A stretch of 64,000 nt of DNA from Thermocladium sp. (lineage in GTDB: Archaea; Thermoproteota; Thermoprotei; Thermoproteales; Thermocladiaceae): the NCBI GenBank assembly GCA_023269935.1, contig JAGDXC010000010.1, positions 18,890-82,889 of the forward strand, written 5' to 3'. Positions 51,351-60,137 of this stretch are shown here, one piece after another. Positions within the stretch are counted from its first letter, which is position 1. The number at the start of each line of letters is the position of its first letter. The notes under the pieces were generated by a model. That model was not told where the DNA came from. It worked only from the letters and a program-made list of their open reading frames with translations, and made no database searches. Made by a program: the position numbers and the translations under genes.

Positions 51351-52171
51351 CAATGTTCAGCCTCTATAATTCTATTAAGCATCTCCCTATCACTTCGTTG
51401 ATAATCCTTCAATATGGGCCTTATCGATCTATATCTTGTTACCATTGATGGATCTATATCCACGGTCACGTAATCCTCATCATAGTACTTGGCCTTAATT
51501 ATGACTTCACCAAGCGGATCAACCGCATGGCTTCCGCCAAAGAAACCCAAGCCATCATACTGACCCACCGTGTTTACGTATATGGTATAAACGACGTTCT
51601 CCATGGCCCTCGCCCTCATGAATGCCTCAAAATGATTTTTGCTCATATCAGGCGCAGCACTTATGTACACATGTATCTTTGCGCCCCTCAGCATTAGGCT
51701 TCGAGAGATCTCCGGATAGAATGCATCATAACAAATGGCTAGGCCAAGCCTAGCTCCATTGATATCAAATACTGGGGCATCCTCCTCGCCGATCCCAAAG
51801 TAACGCGCCTCATCAAATACGCCATAACTCGGCAAGTGCCTCTTACGATATTTAGCTATTAACCCATTTGGCCCAATCACTATAGCAGCATTATATATCA
51901 CATCTGTTACCTCATCTCGCTCCCCCATTCCAGTTATTATGGTGCACCCGGTCTCGGCTGCAGCTGCTGTGAGCGTTTTAACTATGTTGCCGTTCATTGG
52001 CTCCGCCATATTGAAATGGAGATCGCGAGACATGTAACCAGGCAAATATAGTTCAGGAGTAACCACTACGTCCCCATTGCCGCAGTTCGCCTTCATGTAA
52101 CTTACTAATCTATCCAAGTTATAATTGACATCGCCTAGCCTACTCTTTGCTTGAAATAAGTGAAACCTCAT
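51350..52171 (-). CDS. Carbon-nitrogen hydrolase (nitrilase superfamily)
   Basis: A 273-residue hydrolase with the full Glu-Lys-Cys triad: Glu40 in VVTPELYLPGY, Lys110 in KYRKRHLPSYG and Cys147 in LAICYDAFYPE. Members cut amides, N-carbamyl compounds or nitriles in nitrogen metabolism. The exact substrate is not evident. It heads a three-gene set with two small coiled-coil genes, joined by one-base and 17-base overlaps. Confidence 0.9.
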   Translation of the reverse strand: MRFHLFQAKSRLGDVNYNLDRLVSYMKANCGNGDVVVTPELYLPGYMSRDLHFNMAEPMNGNIVKTLTAAAAETGCTIITGMGERDEVTDVIYNAAIVIGPNGLIAKYRKRHLPSYGVFDEARYFGIGEEDAPVFDINGARLGLAICYDAFYPEISRSLMLRGAKIHVYISAAPDMSKNHFEAFMRARAMENVVYTIYVNTVGQYDGLGFFGGSHAVDPLGEVIIKAKYYDEDYVTVDIDPSMVTRYRSIRPILKDYQRSDREMLNRIIEAEH

Positions 52172-52223
52172 GCGGCTTATTAAGTCCCCGTTGGGTTTTT
52201 ATTCTTTTAGCAAAAGTGCTCCT

Positions 52224-54152
52224 CTATACTACTCGAACGCTCTCCAGTTGACCAAGAACTATCGAGTCCAGCCTATAGGTGAGTTCCAAGCTTAGCATTA
52301 GGTTAAGCATCTTGCTTGGTTCACCGTGAAGTATTATTGCCTTCTGTGGCTTTGGATCCATGGAACCCACATACCTCATTAGTTGCTTCCTATCGCTATG
52401 GCCAGAGAATCCCGGTGCATCGAATACTTGCATCTTTACATCAAGGGTTAACTCGTCATTATAGTACTTTACTTGCACCTTCTTCTCGCCCATCTTTAAT
52501 CGCCGACCAAGGGTTCCCTCGCCTTGATACGACACAAATATTAGCGAGTTCTTGGGATCATCGACCATGTGAACGAAGTAATCAAGTGCTGGACCGCCAT
52601 TTAGCATGCCGTGTGGCGCGAGTATTATAGATGGTAATCCCTGCACTATATCCATTACTTGCTCTTGTCTCTTCTCAGGCATGCGTGCCCTCTCAACAGG
52701 CTTCACGTATTCCGATAGGAATGGATTCACGCCGTCATATATTAAGTCCCTAATATTTCTATTTAAGTAGTCGGGAAACATCATATGTATGTTCAGCGTT
52801 TCCAGCACCATTCCATCCACATATATGGGTACCTTAGGTAATTTACCGCTGCTTATTGCCTCATTAAGGACAAGCAAGACCTCTTGCGCCCGTCCCGTAC
52901 TGAATACTGGGATCAATGCTTTTCCGCCCCTCTCTATTGTGTTGTTCAATATATCGATTAATTGAGCCTCGCTCTCTTGGCGAGGAAGTTGAACATCATT
53001 CTTACCGCCATATGTGCTCTCCATTATGAGTAGTTCAGCTCTCTTGAATTTATTATGGGCTGGGTTAAGCAGCCTGGAAGGACCATACTTAAAGTCGCCG
53101 GTATATATTACATTATATAAGCCATTGCCCACATGTAGGTGCGATATAGCGCTGCCTATTTCATGGCCAGCATCATACAGTGTTAACTTTATATCCGGCG
53201 CAACATCGGTCACCTCATCATAATCTATGGTGATTGTATGGTAAAGTGCGGTGACTATGTCCTGCATAGTATACGGTGCATTGCCTCTCTCGGCCGCCGT
53301 CTCAACATAGTCTGTGAGGAGAACCTCCATTAAGTACTTAGTTGGCTCGGTCATATAGACTGGTCCCTTATATCCATACTTGAATAGGTAAGGCAGGAAC
53401 CCCACGTGATCTAGGTGTGCGTGGGATATTATCACAGCATCCAATTTATCTATATCAACTAATTCCAACGCTGGCGCCTCGTCTAGCGTTGATGTGGTGG
53501 GCTTCGCGCCCATATCCATTATTATATTGCTTTCCTTAGTTTCCATATATATAGCGCTTCTTCCGACTTCTTGGCATGCGCCGAGGCACGTTATTCTGAC
53601 GTATTCATTATCATAACTATATATGGGCATCCTATGTATTCTATAGCCAAGGCTCTTCAAGAAGTCCTGGCGCTCCTTTGCCATCTTTATCTGCAATTGA
53701 TTGACTATATCTATCTCATCGTGAGGCAACCCCTTACTCATTTCAAACGCTGTGGCAATTATCCAAGGTTTCCAACCCGTTTCGGCCAAAATGGTTTTCT
53801 CCAGTTTCCTATCCCTAGTTGGTCTCTTTAGGTAAATGTAGACTTCCCCAGCCTGCTCATCGAAGTATATGCTGTCCACCTCATTACCGACCTCGGTGAT
53901 CATATTCCGTATCATTTTCTCCACGTTCTGTTTCGGCGTTCTTATCTTGGGATCACCCCGTATTATTATGTGTTTCTTCAATTCCTTAGCAAGGGATTTT
54001 ATGAAGTCGCTATTATCCATCACATACTTTGGATTAGCTACGTATATCACTACACTGGGTCCCTCGAACTCGACCCTAGTTACATTGCTTTCTTGAGGCA
54101 ATATCTTGAGTATTTTCTCCTGAATATCGGATCTAAAGGTCAATTGAATCAC
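52224..54152 (-). CDS. aCPSF1, KH/beta-CASP ribonuclease and termination factor
   Basis: A 642-residue protein with two N-terminal KH-like domains (about 1-150) and a metallo-beta-lactamase core with HAHLDH (244-249). A beta-CASP domain and the motif GYSGHSDRKQLMRY-like FSGHSDRKQ near the C terminus follow. This archaeal CPSF73 relative cuts RNA 3' ends and carries out transcription termination at U-rich sites. It is highly conserved in archaea. It converges with no neighbour; the next gene lies upstream across a 330-base gap. Confidence 0.95.
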   Translation of the reverse strand: MIQLTFRSDIQEKILKILPQESNVTRVEFEGPSVVIYVANPKYVMDNSDFIKSLAKELKKHIIIRGDPKIRTPKQNVEKMIRNMITEVGNEVDSIYFDEQAGEVYIYLKRPTRDRKLEKTILAETGWKPWIIATAFEMSKGLPHDEIDIVNQLQIKMAKERQDFLKSLGYRIHRMPIYSYDNEYVRITCLGACQEVGRSAIYMETKESNIIMDMGAKPTTSTLDEAPALELVDIDKLDAVIISHAHLDHVGFLPYLFKYGYKGPVYMTEPTKYLMEVLLTDYVETAAERGNAPYTMQDIVTALYHTITIDYDEVTDVAPDIKLTLYDAGHEIGSAISHLHVGNGLYNVIYTGDFKYGPSRLLNPAHNKFKRAELLIMESTYGGKNDVQLPRQESEAQLIDILNNTIERGGKALIPVFSTGRAQEVLLVLNEAISSGKLPKVPIYVDGMVLETLNIHMMFPDYLNRNIRDLIYDGVNPFLSEYVKPVERARMPEKRQEQVMDIVQGLPSIILAPHGMLNGGPALDYFVHMVDDPKNSLIFVSYQGEGTLGRRLKMGEKKVQVKYYNDELTLDVKMQVFDAPGFSGHSDRKQLMRYVGSMDPKPQKAIILHGEPSKMLNLMLSLELTYRLDSIVLGQLESVRVV

Positions 54153-54341
54153 CTAACCCTTTATAGCGGTTCAAATTATGCTCTGAACTGAATCGTATTT
54201 CTCTATTTAAGTTATGCATTATCCTTTCCTTCCCACGAGGAAGAAACAATATTTCCCCAATCATTTTCGTTCTAGATGCGAAATCGTAGTACTTCCCCAT
54301 TTATAAATGTTTTTAAACAATAATTGAAAATCATTCCCAGC
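54153..54341. promoter_or_regulatory. Divergent promoter region between aCPSF1 and the RNA-like module
   Basis: About 190 bases with no ORF. TTTTAAAC at 54311-54318 lies 27 bases before the structured module that begins at 54342 and reads towards it. A TTATAAAT box just before it (54299-54306) is an alternative. The left side carries the promoter of the aCPSF1 gene on the other strand. Confidence 0.45.
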
Positions 54342-54417
54342 GGAGTCGAGTAGCACCCACAAAGGGGTGTAACCCTCTAGACCTCGGGGAACCCCCTTAA
54401 GGCGGGGAGGAGGTCAG
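54342..54417 (+). ncRNA. Free-standing omega-RNA-like module with its own promoter
   Basis: A 76-base module almost matching the 3' untranslated end of the TnpB element at 62962-63041. Both hold GTAACCC(C/T)CTAGACCTCGG and end GAGGAGGTCAG. GACCTC pairs with GAGGTC in both. The inner hairpins differ in sequence yet stay paired (CCCCCTTAAGGCGGGG here; CCCC and GGGG around CCATGAATGG there), which indicates RNA structure. A TATA-like box precedes it at the right distance and no tnpB follows. In TnpB systems such RNAs end with a guide; the following bases here are AGGAATAAATTTTGAG. Confidence 0.6.
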
Positions 54418-54483
54418 AGGAATAAATTTTGAGTCTCATTAAAGAACTGCATCAAAGAATAAAATTACAGGGGTTTAGTTCCA

Positions 54484-55053
54484 CTACTCAGGGGGATACT
54501 TGGACTTAAGTATTCTCATGAATTCCCTCATCCATTGAGGGTGATCGGGCCACGCTCGTGCGGATACCATTACTCCATCAACGACGGCCGCTCCATCAAT
54601 GAAGATGCCGCCCGCGTTCTCCACGTCGGGCTTAAGCGCTGGATACGCTGATGATTTTCTGCCCTTTAATTCCCCAGCAGCCGCCAGTATCAGTGGCGCA
54701 TGGCATAGCTGTGCAACGGGTTTATTCCGCTCAAAGAAGTGCTTTACTATTCTCTGGACATCTGGGTCGTTTCGTATATACTCCGGCGCCCTGCCTCCCG
54801 GAATCACCAATGCAACGTAATCCTCCGGGTTTACTTCCTTGAATGCTAGATCGGCCTTAACTAAATACCCCGGCTTCTCGGTATAGGTATCGAAGCCGGG
54901 CACGAAGTCATGCACTACCGTTTGAATCATTTTCCTGCTGGGCGCAGCTATGTGAACCTCATACCCCTCCTCCAATAACCTCTGGTAGGGATAGAGAACC
55001 TCAAGGCTCTCTCCGGCATCGCCGGTCAGGATCAATACCTTGTGCTTAGCCAT
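54484..55053 (-). CDS. DJ-1/PfpI-family protein
   Basis: A 189-residue protein with the nucleophile elbow AQLCHAP (Cys117, His118) and Glu17, the usual partner acid. PfpI was first described as an intracellular protease from Pyrococcus; relatives act as glyoxalase or protein deglycase. The length and GGRAPEYIR block fit PfpI. It stands alone. Confidence 0.92.
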   Translation of the reverse strand: MAKHKVLILTGDAGESLEVLYPYQRLLEEGYEVHIAAPSRKMIQTVVHDFVPGFDTYTEKPGYLVKADLAFKEVNPEDYVALVIPGGRAPEYIRNDPDVQRIVKHFFERNKPVAQLCHAPLILAAAGELKGRKSSAYPALKPDVENAGGIFIDGAAVVDGVMVSARAWPDHPQWMREFMRILKSKYPPE

Positions 55054-55166
55054 ATATAATTTACTTGAATTGTATTAATAAACTTTTCAAGGGAAGATCG
55101 TACATTGGTCTCAATTAATCTCATCTCCTTCAAAGGTGAGTTGCGGCGGTTTCTCAATTTGAGTTA

Positions 55167-56243
55167 TTATTTCGAAATCACGATTGCTCCAGTTGATGTT
55201 ACTAGAACCATGTCCTCTATTCTGACTCCAACTCTATCCTTTATATAGACGCCCGGCTCTATTGTTATTACCTGGTTTTCCCTAAGCACGTCGTCACTGC
55301 TTGGGCTGATGAATGGCCTCTCATGAACTTCAATCCCCACGCCGTGGCCTAGGCTATGCATGAAATACTTCGATAAACCGTACTCAGCCAATACTTTCCT
55401 GGCAACTGCATCGATGTCACTTGCCTTAATGCCCGGCTTAATTGCCTTTATTGCTTGATCGTGAGCGTCCTTTACCGCGGTATAAACATCCATCGCTAGC
55501 TTATCGCTTTCCTCGAGCAGCATAGTGCGAGTTATATCTGCGCAGTAAAGCATATACCTAGCCCCTACGTCCATGACCACTGCTTCCGTGTTCTGAATCA
55601 CCTTATCGCTATAGGTGTGGTGCGGCTTGGCTCCATTTCCTCCGGATCCTATTATTGGCTCGAATGCCACTCCATTGCTTCCCTTCTCTATCATGTGCCT
55701 ATACATGGATGCGGCCACATCTCGCTCCCTTCTCCCGCTCAATCCCTCTTCCAGCACATCCCTAATTGAGTCTAGAGTTATCTTGGCGGCGCGGCTCATT
55801 AATTCAATCTCTTCCTGCGTCTTTATGCTCCTTATGTCGCTCAACTCATCGCTAACATCGATTATGGCTGCATTTGGGGCCTTGCCCCTAATTTCACTGG
55901 TTAACCAATTGCGTGCCTCGTCTATTGCTATCACTTTATTTCCATTGCCTATTATCATGTTAAACAATGCATCCCTGCCTATCATTTCAATATCCTCTGG
56001 AGCACTTATGCTGTAGGAAGCATAACCAATCACCTTCACTTCATCATTCTGAAGAATTTCCTTGGCTCTATAATAATCCAGGACCGGAACCACCGTGGTT
56101 ATGCCGTCTCGATTTATTATGGTCAGGATCCCATCCTCATAATTAAGTAGGTACCCCATATTTGAGGAATTCATTAGTATTAATTCATCAGCTCCCTTCT
56201 CGTTGAGCAGCTTCATTAATGAGTCAAGCTTCTGCTTAAGCAT
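55167..56243 (-). CDS. Xaa-Pro aminopeptidase/prolidase (M24 family)
   Basis: A 358-residue M24 metallopeptidase with an N-terminal creatinase-like domain (1-130) and a pita-bread domain. Metal ligands are visible in VMDVGARYMLYCADITRT (two Asp), HSLGHGVGIEVHE (His), ITIEPGVYI (Glu) and VRIEDMVLV (Glu). It releases N-terminal residues before proline or splits Xaa-Pro dipeptides. The two options cannot be separated by eye. Confidence 0.92.
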   Translation of the reverse strand: MLKQKLDSLMKLLNEKGADELILMNSSNMGYLLNYEDGILTIINRDGITTVVPVLDYYRAKEILQNDEVKVIGYASYSISAPEDIEMIGRDALFNMIIGNGNKVIAIDEARNWLTSEIRGKAPNAAIIDVSDELSDIRSIKTQEEIELMSRAAKITLDSIRDVLEEGLSGRRERDVAASMYRHMIEKGSNGVAFEPIIGSGGNGAKPHHTYSDKVIQNTEAVVMDVGARYMLYCADITRTMLLEESDKLAMDVYTAVKDAHDQAIKAIKPGIKASDIDAVARKVLAEYGLSKYFMHSLGHGVGIEVHERPFISPSSDDVLRENQVITIEPGVYIKDRVGVRIEDMVLVTSTGAIVISK

Positions 56244-56295
56244 AGATCTGGAAGCAACTCATTGCTTTAATTTTTTCTTCTTTAACCATTTTAGA

Positions 56296-57363
56296 TTAAT
56301 CCCTGCGTTTCCCCGCTATGAAGTCCTCAACCCACTCCCGTGCAGTATCCGGTGGTGCATGTATTGGAGGATTCTTGAATGCCCACGCCGCGACGCTATA
56401 TATGGGTCCGCCTATTTCCCGGTCAAGCGCTAACTTAGTTAATCTAAGCACGTCCACCGTTATTCCAGCGTTGTTCCAGGGATCGTGGACCTCCAGCATA
56501 ACCTCCATTCTAATGGGAACCCCTGCGAGACCTTGCGCCTCTATGAGGGTGTGGGCGATTTTCCTGCTTTTTAGGAATGGTATATAGGCGACGGGCGATA
56601 TGTATGCATCAAATTGTTGATCCTCCGCCATCCTCTTAACTGCCTCTGTCTTGGTCTTCTCTTTCTGTCCCTTCCTATAGGACAAATTAAGGAAGTCGGG
56701 AGTTCCACCGACGTTTATTTGATACGTATCCACTATCTTGACTCCCCTTATCTCAAGCAGGTGAATCAGCGTTTTGTGAAGCACGGTAGCCCCTATCTGG
56801 TTCTGTATATCATCCCCCAGGAGCGGTAGGTTCGCGTCCTTGAACTTGGATTGCCACTCCTTGGATACCGCTATTTGGGATGGCATGGCATTTATATATG
56901 CAGCTCCAGCCCTAAGCGCTGCCTCGCCATAAGCCTCGCTTGCCTTCTGCGAACCCGTCGGTAAGTAACTGATCAGTATCTGTGCATCGCTTGCCTTTAA
57001 TTCCTTCACCACATCATCTAGGCTTCCCTCTATCGTGGGCACCGTGGTTCCCCGCAATTCTGGAGCAATGCCATCGAGGAGGGGCCCGGCCTTAACGGTT
57101 ACCCCTGTTTTACCCACATCGGTTACCTTATAGGCATTATTCGGTGGAGCAAATATTGCTTCTCCCAAGTCTTTTCCAACTTTTCTAGCATCTACATCGA
57201 AAGCCGCCACCACTTTTATGTCCTGTATTCGATACCCATTAATTGTCCTATAAGCCACCCCCACCGGCTCCTCATCATTATTGGAGTAGAAGTGGAGCCC
57301 TTGTACTAGGGCTGATGCGCAGTTGCCTACGCCCGCTATAGCCACTTTTATGTTTGTTTTCAT
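56296..57363 (-). CDS. ino1: Inositol-3-phosphate synthase, archaeal type
   Basis: A 355-residue enzyme with the NAD site VAIAGVGNCASALVQG at the N terminus and the family block VRIMEVMLEVHDPWNNAG-like IRMEVMLEVHDPWNNAG. It turns glucose 6-phosphate into inositol phosphate, used for archaeal inositol lipids and the solute di-myo-inositol phosphate in hyperthermophiles. TTTATTAATA on the minus strand at 57394-57385 is about 26 bases before the ATG, so the mRNA is leaderless. That AT-rich box is shared with divergent tmk. Confidence 0.92.
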   Translation of the reverse strand: MKTNIKVAIAGVGNCASALVQGLHFYSNNDEEPVGVAYRTINGYRIQDIKVVAAFDVDARKVGKDLGEAIFAPPNNAYKVTDVGKTGVTVKAGPLLDGIAPELRGTTVPTIEGSLDDVVKELKASDAQILISYLPTGSQKASEAYGEAALRAGAAYINAMPSQIAVSKEWQSKFKDANLPLLGDDIQNQIGATVLHKTLIHLLEIRGVKIVDTYQINVGGTPDFLNLSYRKGQKEKTKTEAVKRMAEDQQFDAYISPVAYIPFLKSRKIAHTLIEAQGLAGVPIRMEVMLEVHDPWNNAGITVDVLRLTKLALDREIGGPIYSVAAWAFKNPPIHAPPDTAREWVEDFIAGKRRD

Positions 57364-57460
57364 GGTTTTCCATATTAACGATTATTAATAAATTTTACTA
57401 TTAATGGCCGTTAATATAACTCCATCCCCCCTGAAACCTAAAAACCCACGCGCTCAGCCT

Positions 57461-58081
57461 ATGAAGATGGGAATCTTCGTATCAGTGGAGGGCATTGACG
57501 GCAGCGGCAAGACAACAATAGTCAACGCCGTCGCTTCAAGCCTAAGGCAACGAGGTATCAAGGTGTATACCACCAAGGAACCATCCAACAGCGAAATAGG
57601 CAAGCTAATACGCTCCTGGGCACTGAAGAAGAGCACCCCAATGCCGCACCCATCCATATATGCGCTCCTCTTCGTGGCTGATAGAACCATGCATTACATG
57701 AATGAAGTATCGCCGTCGCTCCTCAGGAATGATGTTGTGATCAGCGAGAGATACATGGAATCCACCATTGCTTACCAAGGCGCCCTAGGAGTCTCGCTTG
57801 ATTGGTTAATTCAATTACACAAATATGTTCCCCCCGCCGACCTAGTCATAATACTGGACATAGATGTGGAGACGGCAATGCTGAGACTCGAGACTCGGGG
57901 GGATCTTGAGGTCTTTGAGAGAAGATCCCTACTGAACGGAGTGAGAACAATATTCCTCGAGAGGGCTCGGGCAATGAGGTACCCAGTAATAGACGCATCG
58001 AGAAGCGCCATAGACGTGGCCAGGGACGTCGAGACAATCATAATGCAGAGACTCAGTGCCCGTGGCGCACAAAATGAGTGA
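57461..58081 (+). CDS. tmk: Thymidylate kinase
   Basis: A dTMP kinase of about 206 residues from the ATG at 57461. Walker A is EGIDGSGKTT, the dTMP-binding block is TTKEPSNSEIGKLIRSW, and DRTMHY and SERYMESTIAYQGA match the family. An upstream ATG at 57404 would add a Pro-rich 19-residue leader, but the shared TATA region (57385-57392) places transcription near 57414, after that ATG. Its 3' end overlaps the convergent gene by 29 bases. Confidence 0.92.
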   Translation: MKMGIFVSVEGIDGSGKTTIVNAVASSLRQRGIKVYTTKEPSNSEIGKLIRSWALKKSTPMPHPSIYALLFVADRTMHYMNEVSPSLLRNDVVISERYMESTIAYQGALGVSLDWLIQLHKYVPPADLVIILDIDVETAMLRLETRGDLEVFERRSLLNGVRTIFLERARAMRYPVIDASRSAIDVARDVETIIMQRLSARGAQNE

Positions 58082-60137
58082 TCACAATCATTAACGCAAA
58101 GACAGCTCCCACCGCCACTGCGCCCATTACGGCCTCGGCCCCCACTCCTCCCTGGTTTCTAATGGGGGCGCTGGATACTTCGCTTGAATTCAGGAGCGAG
58201 AGCAGCGCCTCCTCATCAACCACCGCCGGTAAATTAATGATATAGGTCTGCGTTATTACGACATCCAGGGAGTAAGGTGCAGTAGCGTTAATAATTAAGT
58301 AATGCATGGCTTCGCTTCGCAGGGCATTCAGGCTGCTTAGCTCATACCTGTACCTGGCAATCATTAATGATGCATTAGCCCTCTGGGCTCCTATGCTATT
58401 GTTAATGGCCAGACGAAGATCAAGCATCGTTGTGCTTATGTTGAGGTACATGTGAAGCACTCCTATCGATGCATTCTCCATCTCCGCCGCGCTTCTCATT
58501 AATGCAGCCGCATCTCCAGTGGCATTGCCATATAGGGGCTTCGCCAAATTAACTGCATTGGTTGCATTAATCAAGCCAGCATGGAGCGCGGCAACCGATG
58601 AGTTCAATGCTAACTGTGCATCGCCTAGAGCCAGGTAAAGAATATGGAGGGAGGCATTGGTTCCCGATAATGTATCGCTTATATTGGTTAGGGTTGAGGA
58701 TAATTGGCTCCCCCTACTGCTTAACTCATTGCTTACAGCGGTTAATTCGGCCTCCATTGTCGCTAGTTCCGAGTTAGTTATTGCAATGTTTTGCCGCACG
58801 CCATTAAGCTCGATCAATAATAATCCCAGGGTAGTGCTTATTGAGGCTTTAGCCGCGGAGAGCGACGCCAGTATTGCTGTCCGCTGCGTGGCGTTAATTG
58901 ATGATTCATTGACCAGCGCCTCCAAGTAATTTATTTCCGCCGTCAAATTATCATAGGTGGATAGCAATGCCTCATACTGAGTCTCCACTGTTGCCGATAA
59001 TTGTCTCAACGTGAATTGCGCGCTGCTTAGCGTGGAGTTAGCTGCATTGATGACTCCATTGGCGTAAATCATGTCCGACACCGTTTCTTTCTGCAGCTCA
59101 TTTATTTCCCTAATTATGTTGCTCACATTATTCATTACTTGCCTAATCGAGTACCTGAGGCTGGGAATTGTTGAGTTCAACTGAGAGAGGGCTAGATACT
59201 CTAGTTGGAGTGCCCCCCTTAACTCCTCTGCCTGTAATTGTAGTAGTCTCTCTATTATCATGGTTTCATTAACTTGATTCGCGGAGTACTTGAACGCATT
59301 GGCGGTGTAGTTGAGAAGCGCTGATAATCCATATAACTCGCTGAGTAGCCTAGTGGAATTGTTGAGGAGCGCCCCATACTCCTCGTAATTGCTTAATTGG
59401 CTTAGTGTGGAGTTGAGCCTAGCAATGGCCTGGGTCAAGTAAGTCGAGTACAGTCCAGTATCTAGGGTTGAGACTATTACCACGGGCTCCAGCCTAATGC
59501 TTCTCCATGGCCCCAGATTCGTCACTAGGTAATTAATGGACAAGTTATAATTATCCCCAATCTCCCAATAAACGAGACTGGTTGAGCCCAGGGAAGCGAA
59601 TCCACTGGGCGGCTCGCTGTATGTATAGGAAAGGCCGCTCTGCTTAACTAGGTATATGCTAGTGGTGGGGGGAACGGGAGCGGCGCTAATTAATCCAATG
59701 CTTAATTGAATTAAAGTGCCATTGCCCCCATTGATCACCGTGGAGTAGTGGGGAGTGGAATTAACGTAGAGGGACTCATTTAGGTTCATTATGTTAATGG
59801 AGTAGAGGGGATTAGTGAATTGAACCTCCTCGCTTGTTTCCCCGTAAGGCGGCACGGTGATGCTCCAGTAAACCACGTCGCCATTAATTGTGGCATTTCC
59901 ACTGGCGTAACTAATAGTGGAGTACGGAGGCAACCTGAACCCAATCACTAATGGCTGCGGTGAGCTTGAGTTACTGACGGCCTGCATCCCGTAAGTAATG
60001 ACGGCACTGGCCCCCTGTCCCGGAGTGTAAGTGATTTGATAATTAATTGTGTATGTAATTGAGAATCCAGCATGAAGAGTTAGCCCTACGCTAATCGCCG
60101 CCAAGAAAACTAGAAATGCTATTGATCTCGGCCTCAA
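58053..60137 (-). CDS. Large extracytoplasmic coiled-coil protein, partner of the MacB-type ATPase
   Basis: A 694-residue protein with a signal or anchor helix at 4-24 and a beta-rich domain (about 27-215). A long Leu/Asn/Ser-rich helical region (about 225-630) shows coiled-coil character and repeated LxxLxxxL spacing. A short strand-rich segment and one membrane helix (about 667-688) ending FVRHGH complete it. No family is recognised. Its ATG lies 47 bases inside the ATPase gene, so both are coupled. No ABC permease with several helices is present. Confidence 0.72.
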   Translation of the reverse strand: MRPRSIAFLVFLAAISVGLTLHAGFSITYTINYQITYTPGQGASAVITYGMQAVSNSSSPQPLVIGFRLPPYSTISYASGNATINGDVVYWSITVPPYGETSEEVQFTNPLYSINIMNLNESLYVNSTPHYSTVINGGNGTLIQLSIGLISAAPVPPTTSIYLVKQSGLSYTYSEPPSGFASLGSTSLVYWEIGDNYNLSINYLVTNLGPWRSIRLEPVVIVSTLDTGLYSTYLTQAIARLNSTLSQLSNYEEYGALLNNSTRLLSELYGLSALLNYTANAFKYSANQVNETMIIERLLQLQAEELRGALQLEYLALSQLNSTIPSLRYSIRQVMNNVSNIIREINELQKETVSDMIYANGVINAANSTLSSAQFTLRQLSATVETQYEALLSTYDNLTAEINYLEALVNESSINATQRTAILASLSAAKASISTTLGLLLIELNGVRQNIAITNSELATMEAELTAVSNELSSRGSQLSSTLTNISDTLSGTNASLHILYLALGDAQLALNSSVAALHAGLINATNAVNLAKPLYGNATGDAAALMRSAAEMENASIGVLHMYLNISTTMLDLRLAINNSIGAQRANASLMIARYRYELSSLNALRSEAMHYLIINATAPYSLDVVITQTYIINLPAVVDEEALLSLLNSSEVSSAPIRNQGGVGAEAVMGAVAVGAVFALMIVITHFVRHGH

